From: Anaerolineales bacterium
GTDB taxonomy: Bacteria; Chloroflexota; Anaerolineae; Anaerolineales; Villigracilaceae
Reading direction: 5' to 3'
Assembly (NCBI GenBank): GCA_015489255.1
Contig: WGAD01000298.1
Location: 1 to 6,358, forward strand
Length of the DNA stretch: 6,358 nt
In this document: positions 1 to 5,600 of the stretch, in pieces
Position numbering within the stretch: position 1 is the stretch's first letter
How the letters are laid out: every line of letters starts with the position of its first letter
Program-made: the position numbers and the translations under genes
Notes under the pieces: generated by a model
Database searches by the model: none
Told to the model about the DNA's origin: nothing
Seen by the model: the letters and a program-made list of their open reading frames with translations, nothing else

Positions 1-637
1 AGTAAGCCGTCTCCCAATCGTTGACCACCATCAGGCCGTTTGCGCGCAGTTGCGCCCAATAATCCAGATACCCATCCTCGCCAAAGTGCGCCACCGTAGC
101 CAGCAAAAAGGCCAGCCCGGGCGAGGAGGTGGCCGGGTTTTCCACCACCAGCAAACCGGCGTATTCGGGGCGCGTCAGGTCTTCCAGCGATTGCGGCAAG
201 GGCAAGTCGTGGTCGGCAAAGTAGGCTTTATCGTAGTTGATGCACACATCGCCGTAATCCACCGGCAACACACGGTAGCTGGCGTCCAGCTGAAATTCTT
301 CTGGAATCTCGGCCAACAAGGGCGATTGGTAGGGTTCAAAAATATCGGCTTCCAAAGCGCGCGAGAGGAAGGTGTTGTCGACGCCGTAGAAGACATCGGC
401 CAACGGCGCCCCTCGTGACAGAATGGCTTTGTTCAACGCGGCACCCGTATCGCCAGATTTGAGGAAAACGACTTTAACCTGGTGTTCGGCCTCAAAAGCC
501 GCGATGACCTCGCTACTCACTTCGAAAGAATCGTGCGTCATTACCGTCAAGACGGGTTTTTCTTCTGGCGCGGGTTGCGCGCTGCAAGCGGCCAGCGCCA
601 AGGACAGGAAAGCCAGAACAAACCATAAACGCTTCAT
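1..637 (-). CDS. thiB: Thiamine ABC transporter substrate-binding lipoprotein, 3' end outside window
   Basis: Extracytoplasmic solute-binding protein expected to capture thiamine (and perhaps its phosphates) and deliver it to an ABC permease. Only the first 212 residues are visible; relatives are roughly 330 residues, so about a third is missing at the left edge. Seen: a lipoprotein signal peptide with a K-R start, a hydrophobic core and lipobox L15-A-A-C18, so Cys18 should be the lipidated first residue. The mature part begins with a beta strand (LTVMTHDSF), followed by SGDTGAALNKAI and DVFYGVDNTF near residues 61-90, ENPATSSPG near 166-174, and VNDWETAY at the visible end. These blocks resemble the ThiB/TbpA family, and the final W-x-x-A-Y resembles the region of an aromatic ligand contact in that family (inference). 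The ATG at 637 is supported by AAGGAG nine bases upstream. The gene lies 15 bases after thiamine pyrophosphokinase and under its TPP riboswitch, which supports thiamine over iron or another ligand of related binding proteins. Confidence 0.85.
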   Translation of the reverse strand, partial: MKRLWFVLAFLSLALAACSAQPAPEEKPVLTVMTHDSFEVSSEVIAAFEAEHQVKVVFLKSGDTGAALNKAILSRGAPLADVFYGVDNTFLSRALEADIFEPYQSPLLAEIPEEFQLDASYRVLPVDYGDVCINYDKAYFADHDLPLPQSLEDLTRPEYAGLLVVENPATSSPGLAFLLATVAHFGEDGYLDYWAQLRANGLMVVNDWETAY

Positions 638-646
638 CTTGTCTCT

Positions 647-652
647 CTCCTT
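647..652 (-). promoter_or_regulatory. Ribosome binding site of the thiamine-binding lipoprotein gene
   Basis: The minus strand reads AAGGAG nine bases before the ATG at 637, directly after the stop codon of the upstream kinase gene (653-655). This strong site fixes the start that gives an intact lipoprotein signal peptide. It also argues for independent re-initiation on a shared transcript. Confidence 0.75.
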
Positions 653-1309
653 TCAATCGGATGCGGTAGCAACGGAACGGTGGTGCAAACAGAGCAACAG
701 GCCGGCGCTCAACCGCACCTGCGCCCGAGAAGCGATCAGCTGGTTGCTGATGCCACGCGAGCGGTGCGCCAACAACGTTTCATTGTTCAGCGGCCAGCGC
801 AACCCGCGCGTGGTGATCCCGTGGACATCGCCCTGCCAGGGCAGGAGGGAAACCCTCTCCCCCGCCGCCCCCAGGATCTCCGCCTGCCGCCGGATGAAAA
901 AGGCCTCCTGAAGGCCGTCATCCGCCCGAACGTCCAGCGAGGCCAGCCGTGGGGCGGCCAACAAGGCCAGGTTGCCCAGGGTTTGGTCCAGGCGTCCGCC
1001 CAGGGCACCAACGACGATGATGCGCTGCGGCGCAAATTCCAGCGCACAAGCCAGGGCCAGCTCCAGGTCGGTCTCGTCTTTGTCGGTCGGGTAGGGGCGG
1101 ATTTCCACGCCCTCGGCAGCCAGCCGCTCCACTTGTCGGGCCGGGGTGGAATCCAGATCGCCGATCAGGATATCGGGCAGCAGGCCGAGTGCCGCGCAAT
1201 GGCGGCTGCCACCATCGGCGGCGATCAGACGGGCGGCAGGCGGCACCACCCGCCGCGCCGCAGCGCGATTGCGCATCTTGCCATTGGCAAAAATCACCAC
1301 TGTAGACAT
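653..1309 (-). CDS. thiN: Thiamine pyrophosphokinase
   Basis: Cytoplasmic enzyme that transfers pyrophosphate from ATP to thiamine, giving TPP and AMP; this is the activating step after thiamine import. The 218-residue product matches the usual bacterial length. Family motifs are visible in order: ADGG (31-34), IGDLDS (49-54), DKDETD (76-81), GALGGRLDQTLGN (101-113), SLLPW (154-158), GLRWPL (169-174) and RGISNQ (185-190). The acidic GDLDS and KDETD motifs belong to the N-terminal catalytic domain, and the GLRWPL and RGISN blocks to the C-terminal beta domain that completes the thiamine site. I chose ATG at 1309 because GAGG sits a normal distance upstream; a GTG at 1315 would add two residues but is only 1-2 bases from that site. 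It is the first gene after the promoter, TPP riboswitch and terminator, and a thiamine-binding lipoprotein gene follows 15 bases later. Finding no biosynthetic thi gene between them suggests a salvage operon. No key motif is missing. Confidence 0.93.
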   Translation of the reverse strand: MSTVVIFANGKMRNRAAARRVVPPAARLIAADGGSRHCAALGLLPDILIGDLDSTPARQVERLAAEGVEIRPYPTDKDETDLELALACALEFAPQRIIVVGALGGRLDQTLGNLALLAAPRLASLDVRADDGLQEAFFIRRQAEILGAAGERVSLLPWQGDVHGITTRGLRWPLNNETLLAHRSRGISNQLIASRAQVRLSAGLLLCLHHRSVATASD

Positions 1310-1316
1310 CGTCACA

Positions 1317-1322
1317 CCTCAC
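1317..1322 (-). promoter_or_regulatory. Ribosome binding site deciding the kinase start
   Basis: The minus strand reads GTGAGG, then seven bases, then ATG at 1309. This spacing favours the ATG over the in-frame GTG at 1315. The site lies about 15 bases downstream of the U-tract of the riboswitch terminator and outside its hairpin. This suggests control by transcription termination rather than by hiding the ribosome site. Confidence 0.65.
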
Positions 1323-1336
1323 GAATGGCGGCCAAC

Positions 1337-1364
1337 AAAAAACACCCTCGCCGTTGGAGGATGT
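1337..1364 (-). terminator. Intrinsic terminator of the TPP riboswitch (attenuator)
   Basis: The minus-strand transcript can form an eight-pair stem, ACATCCTC (1364-1357) with GAGGGTGT (1349-1342), containing one T-G wobble. It encloses the seven-base loop CAACGGC. Six T residues (1342-1337) follow, the first shared with the stem. This is a typical Rho-independent terminator, placed between the aptamer and the kinase start, so it should act as the off-state of the riboswitch. The structure was paired by eye; no folding energy was calculated. Confidence 0.8.
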
Positions 1365-1384
1365 GTTGAAGATGGCATCCCTCC
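1356..1384 (-). promoter_or_regulatory. Candidate antiterminator pairing with the 3' end of the TPP aptamer
   Basis: The last conserved aptamer segment, GGAGGGATG (1384-1376 on the minus strand), can pair with CATCCTCC (1363-1356), leaving one G unpaired and a 12-base loop. CATCCTC is also the 5' arm of the terminator, and GGAGGG is needed by the aptamer's closing helices (P4/P1 region), so the two folds exclude each other. The expected logic: without TPP the antiterminator forms and transcription continues; with TPP the aptamer holds GGAGGG and the terminator forms. The complementarity is seen directly; the switching role is inferred from known TPP riboswitches. Confidence 0.65.
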
Positions 1385-1466
1385 GCCGGCATTACCCGGA
1401 TCAGGTTCGGCGGGTCGAAGGCTGCGGCCTTCCTCTCAGCCTGCGCTGCACAGGCTCCCCGTTCAG
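1370..1466 (-). ncRNA. TPP riboswitch aptamer (thi-box)
   Basis: Leader RNA that binds thiamine pyrophosphate and controls the kinase and importer genes behind it. Conserved thi-box blocks occur in the right order on the minus strand: GGGGAGCC at 1460, GGCTGAGAG around 1441-1433 (the CTGAGA element contacts the pyrimidine ring in known structures), ACCCGCCGAACCTGATC, then GGGTAATGCCGGCGGAGGGA ending near 1378. Helices can be drawn by eye. AGCCTG pairs with CAGGCT as the first arm hairpin, and CGGG with CCCG as the helix below it. An additional small hairpin, GAAGGC-CGCA-GCCTTC, lies in the optional position, and CCGG-GTAATG-CCGG forms the second arm. The outer closing helix P1 is not obvious, so the outer boundaries are approximate. 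Reverse orientation is excluded because the motifs read only on the minus strand. Confidence 0.95.
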
Positions 1467-1478
1467 TTGTCTGCGGCC

Positions 1479-1507
1479 AGTGTACCGCTGCTAACCGCCA
1501 ATGTCAA
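1479..1507 (-). promoter_or_regulatory. Sigma-70-type promoter of the thiamine operon
   Basis: On the minus strand a perfect -35 TTGACA (1507-1502) is followed by exactly 17 bases and a -10 TACACT (1484-1479), which matches the TATAAT consensus at four of six positions. Transcription would start near the A at 1472, only a few bases before the TPP aptamer, as expected for a riboswitch leader. The -35 begins six bases after the stop codon of the hydrolase gene (1514-1516), so the thiamine operon appears to have its own promoter rather than depending on readthrough. Confidence 0.75.
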
Positions 1508-1513
1508 GATCGT

Positions 1514-2302
1514 TCAGCGCACGCGGCGTTTCCATTCATCCTTCAGCTGCAACTCGCGCGGGCTATCGCCCGATTCCAGGGCCAGAAAATCTGCCAGCAA
1601 GCGGTTGAAGCGCACGCTTTGGTCGAGCATCGGGAAGTGCCCGCTTTCTTCCAGGATAATTTGATGGAAGTTGTAACGCATCGTATCTTCGAAATCCGGC
1701 AGCGGGGCGATCAAGGGATCGTGCTCGCCGTGGACGAAGAGCGAGGGGATGCGTATCTCGCGGAACCGCGCCCAAAAGAAGGTATCTTGTTGCAGGCGGG
1801 CATACGATTCGCTGACTGCTAGCGGGTCTTGCTTGGGCAGGTCCATGCGCACGGGAGCAAAAATTTCATTGTCCGGCGCCAGCCAATCGGCCAGGAGTTG
1901 CAAGTCTTCCTCGCCCAGGCGGGGGTCGATCGCATCCGCCGATAGCGGCGCAGCGACCAACAACATGCGATCGACGCTGTCTGGGAAGGTGAGGGCATAA
2001 TACATGGCAACCAGCGCGCCCAAGCCATGCCCCACAAGCGCCACCCGCCCGATGCCCATCTCGGCAAAGAAGTTCTTTAGCAATTCAGTCTGTCGCGGGA
2101 CGGTGTAGCGGTTCTCCACGTGGGGAGAATCGCCAAAGCCCCACAGATCAAGGGTGTAGGCGCGGTATGAGGTTGAGGTGACCTGCATGGCCGAAATCCA
2201 ATAACGCCAGGACCCCAGCCATCCATGCAAGAAGATGACGGGGCGTCCGCGTCCTAGGACTTCGTAGTGCACCAGTTGCGTATCTAACAAAATGGCACTC
2301 AT
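1514..2302 (-). CDS. Alpha/beta-hydrolase-fold protein lacking the usual catalytic serine
   Basis: A 262-residue protein with the layout of a single-domain alpha/beta hydrolase; probably cytoplasmic, with no signal peptide or membrane segment visible. Seen: oxyanion-hole motif HGW (26-28), strand and loop DLWGFGDSP (52-60), nucleophile elbow VGHGLGA (90-96), candidate acid Asp195 in HGEHDP, and candidate catalytic His222 in ESGHFPM. The elbow should read G-x-S-x-G, but position 93 is Gly, codon GGC at 2026-2024, one base from AGC (Ser). The rest of the fold shows no decay, so it may be a non-hydrolytic binding protein, or the change may be a sequencing error or recent mutation. The substrate cannot be told. 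The ATG at 2302 lies nine bases after the response regulator stop. A weak GGAAAG before that stop is the only ribosome site I see, so coupled translation is likely. No terminator is visible behind it; the thiamine promoter follows at once. Confidence 0.88.
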   Translation of the reverse strand: MSAILLDTQLVHYEVLGRGRPVIFLHGWLGSWRYWISAMQVTSTSYRAYTLDLWGFGDSPHVENRYTVPRQTELLKNFFAEMGIGRVALVGHGLGALVAMYYALTFPDSVDRMLLVAAPLSADAIDPRLGEEDLQLLADWLAPDNEIFAPVRMDLPKQDPLAVSESYARLQQDTFFWARFREIRIPSLFVHGEHDPLIAPLPDFEDTMRYNFHQIILEESGHFPMLDQSVRFNRLLADFLALESGDSPRELQLKDEWKRRVR

Positions 2303-2311
2303 GCAGAATGA

Positions 2312-2686
2312 TTACTTTCCATATTTCGCCAGAATTGTACGCACCCGCTCGATCAGTTGATCGGGCGCGAAAGGCTTCAGCAGGTATTCTTCCGCGCCAG
2401 CCTCCAAACCTTCTTTGATCTCCGCTTCTTGCCCTTTGGCAGACAGAAAAATGACCGGGATATGCTGGACTTTGGGGTCTGCCTTGATGGCCCGGCAGGC
2501 TTCGTAGCCGGTCATCTTGGGCATACGCACGTCCATCATGATCAAATCGGGAACTTCGCGGCGCACGGCGTCCAACGCCTCGGCGCCATTGGAAGTTGGA
2601 ACGACTTCGAAACCGGCAAAGCGCAGAGTAAACGCGATCAATTCCCGAATGTCGGGTTCGTCTTCAGCAATTACGATTTTTGGCAT
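2312..2686 (-). CDS. Single-domain CheY-like response regulator
   Basis: A 124-residue receiver domain with no output domain, presumed phospho-acceptor for the kinase encoded just upstream. Seen: acidic pocket E8-D9, phosphorylation site Asp52 in IMMDVRMPKMTG, switch residue Ser82 in VIFLSAKG, aromatic Tyr101, and the conserved Lys104-Pro105 pair in YLLKPF. All residues needed for phosphorylation are present. The ATG at 2686 is preferred because the protein then starts with the typical first receiver strand (PKIVIAEDEPD); codons further upstream overlap the kinase gene and encode no receiver sequence. The kinase stop is four bases upstream, and GAGGAAG inside the last kinase codons may serve as ribosome site at a rather long spacing, so translation is probably coupled. 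Lacking a DNA-binding or enzymatic domain, it must act through protein contacts or a phosphorelay. The downstream hydrolase-like protein is one possible partner (inference). Confidence 0.93.
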   Translation of the reverse strand: MPKIVIAEDEPDIRELIAFTLRFAGFEVVPTSNGAEALDAVRREVPDLIMMDVRMPKMTGYEACRAIKADPKVQHIPVIFLSAKGQEAEIKEGLEAGAEEYLLKPFAPDQLIERVRTILAKYGK

Positions 2687-2690
2687 GTCT

Positions 2691-5600
2691 CTAGGCTTCC
2701 TCTTTTTGGTACACAGGGATGGTAAAGGAAAAAGTGCTTCCCTGCCCGAGCACGCTTTGTACCCAGATCTCACCCTGGTGCATGTTCACCAGCTGCCGAG
2801 TCAGGGCCAGCCCCAGGCCGGTGCCGGCAGTTGCCAGAACGAAGGGGTGTTCGCCCCGGTAGAAACGCTCAAAGATGCGTTCCTGGTCTTCCGGTGCGAT
2901 CCCAATGCCGGTATCCTCCACGTCCACCTGGAGGAAGTCTTCGTTCGGGCGATGGATGCGGATCGTCACAGAACCATCTTCCGGGGTGTAGCGGAAGGCG
3001 TTTTCCACCAGGTTCGCCAGGATCTGGCGCACCCGATCGGGGTCGCCGGCCGCTGCCGGCAGGTCGTCTTCCGCTTCCACGTGGAAGTGAATGGGTTTTT
3101 GTTCCTGCACGCTGCGCTGCTGAACTTCATCCACCACAGTGTGGGCCAGGTCTGGCAGGTGTACGGGTTGGATCTCCAGGGCGACCTTGCCTGCTTCGAT
3201 CTGGGAAACATCCAGCAGATCGTTCACCAGCACGTTCAGGCGCACAGTGTTTTCTTTGATGATTTCCAGGAAGTGCTGCTGGTTCTCGTTCAAGGCGCCG
3301 GCTGCGCCCATCATCAACAAATCCACATAGCCGCGAATGGAGGTCATCGGGGTACGCAATTCGTGGCTGACCGTGGCGACAAACTCCGATTTCAGCCGGT
3401 CGACCTCCACCTCGTAGGTAATATCGCGAATGATAGAAACCGTGCCGATGAACTCACCATCGGCTACCACCGGCGCCAGGTTGACAAAGATGATGCGGCC
3501 ATCGTCCAGTGTCAATTGTTCTGCGTATGTTCCCGTTTCCTGGTAAGAAGCCGGATTTTCAGACCAGGAACGGATGGTCTGAATCCAGACAGCGGCGGTT
3601 TTGCCAAAGCGCTGGGCAAAGGCGTCCAATGCCTGGCCGAGGATATCTTCCTCGTCCACGCCCAAAATTTTCAATGCCGATTCGTTGACGAATTCGATAC
3701 GGTTGGAGACATCCGTCACCACAACGCCATCGGCCACCGAGGCCAGAATGGCCGCGCGGCGGCTGGCTTCCAGCCGCTGCTCGCGGGCGGCCTTCCCCAT
3801 CTGCTCCGATTGTTCGCTAATCAGCTGGTAGAGGGTGGCGTTGTTGATGGCGATGCTCACCTGGCTGGCGATGGCTTCGGCAATATTGAGCTGGTCCTGG
3901 GTAAAGTAAGCCGGGTCACGATGATACATGAGCAACACGCCGAGCAATTCTTCTCCGATCTTCATCGGCACGGCGATGGCGCTGCGATGCTCGGCACCAG
4001 AATTCGGGTTGGGAACCCAGCGTGGGTCCTCGTATAAGTCGTACACCAGCGTACTCTTGCGGTTTTTCAAGACCCAACCGGCTAACCCTTCTCCCGGACG
4101 GAGAGCCAGGCCCTCTTCCGGCGGGTTTAATTCATTGGCTACATACCCATAACCGGCACGGTAATGGAGGCGGCCATCGGCGGGATCGAGCATCATGATC
4201 GTTCCTTGTTCGGCGCCAATAGCTTCGTGCAACAGCTCCAGGGTGCGCCGCAGCGAGTGCTCCAGATCGAGGCTGGAGGAAACTTCTGTAAATGCCTTGA
4301 GCAAGAATTCCGTATGCCGTCGCGCGGCGTCCAGTTCGGCGGTGCGCTCGATCACGCGTGCTTCCAGATCTTCCGTCAGCTGATTGAGCTGCGAGAACAA
4401 TTGCGCATTGTTGATGGCCACCGCGGCCTGGTTGGCCAGCGTCATCAGCAAGTTGAGGTCTTCCTCCGTGTATGCGTTTTCCTGATAGCTCTGGACCGAA
4501 AGCATCCCGCGCGGACGACCGCCCAGCACCAGCGGAACAGCCAGGATAGAATTGGGGTGCCCGCGCGAGCCAAAGGTCACACCATCCTGGGCGCCCGGCT
4601 CATTGGCGTCTTGCAACATCAGCGGACGCCCTTCGCGGATCACCCGACTGCTCAATCCCTCGCCAAAGGGGATGCGTGTGGGCGGAATGCGCTGGCTACC
4701 TTCCATGATGAAGACGCCTTCAATTTCTTCCGCCTCCTCATCCAGCAGGGAAATCACGAAAGCCTCCGTCGGCATCAATTTTCCCACCGCCCAATGGAGC
4801 GTTGAATATACAGTTTCCAGGTCGAGGCTGGCGCTGATATCCGTACTCACCTGGTTGAGGATGTTCAGGCGGTCGGCAGTACGCACAACGGAATCGTACA
4901 GGGAAGCATTCTGCAACGCGATGCTAGCCTGGTTGGCGATGGTGCGCATCAATTCCAGTTCATCAGGGCCAAAGATATCGCGCGAGGGCACCTGAATCAG
5001 CAAGGCGGCTTGCACACGGTCTTCCCAGGAGAAAGGAACGACCAACGCCACAGGAAAATCGGCGGGCAGAATATCGTGCAGAGGGGCAAAATCCGGATCC
5101 GTGTGCACATCTTCACGCACCAGCAAACCGCCCGAGGCCGCAACCCGTTCGAAGAGCGGGGCTGCTGGCAGCGTCTGCGGCAATTTGCGCGCCGTCGCCG
5201 GCAGCGATTGCGTCCAAACGGGCCGCTGGGCATGGTCGAACTCCACCAGGTAGATGCGGCCTCCTTTGCAAATGCTCATCAGGCCGCGCATGGTCAAGGA
5301 ATAGATTTTCTCCTTGTCCAGCAAACTGCTCAGGGAGGCCGAAAACTCGTTCAGTAGCGCCAGGCGCTCGGAGCGATCGGCCAACTCGGAGGCGCGCAAA
5401 ACGCTTTCTTCGTACAAACGAGCGTTTTGCAGGGCGACCGAAACCTGGGCGGCAAAGTTGTTTGCTAGCTGGATGTATTCGTTCCGGTAGAAAGCCGCTT
5501 CGTGTTTCTCCAGGGCAAAAACGCCCTCCACCTGCCCGCCAATAATCAACGGCACGCCCAACCAAGAGAGGTTAGGATTGTCCACAAAAGAGGGGAAACG

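Noticed and set aside
1313..1315. GTG start for thiamine pyrophosphokinase, two codons upstream of the chosen ATG
   Set aside because: The GAGG ribosome site would be only 1-2 bases away, too close to work; the ATG at 1309 has normal spacing.
1475..1490. Short inverted repeat GCGG/CCGC around the -10 box as a possible operator
   Set aside because: Only four pairs match and the centre is not symmetrical; this is within chance for GC-rich DNA.
2687..2773. Longer N-terminus for the response regulator, overlapping the kinase gene
   Set aside because: The extra residues overlap the conserved end of the kinase in another frame and do not belong to the receiver fold, which begins exactly at the ATG at 2686.
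2517..4037. Plus-strand open frame of about 500 codons opposite the kinase and regulator genes
   Set aside because: It runs antisense to well-conserved HisKA, HATPase and receiver coding sequence. Its translation is rich in His and Gln without any recognisable domain, as expected of a mirror frame in GC-biased coding DNA.
4164..4805. Plus-strand open frame of about 210 codons opposite the GAF domains
   Set aside because: Antisense to clear GAF coding sequence, with no domain-like pattern. The same holds for shorter plus-strand frames at 50-418, 423-911, 680-1369 and 1146-1664 opposite the thiamine genes and riboswitch.
4896..5340. Third GAF unit as a phytochrome-like bilin-binding domain because it contains a Cys (SICKGG)
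   Set aside because: The Cys lies early in the domain, and the characteristic chromophore-pocket motifs of phytochrome GAF domains are not visible.
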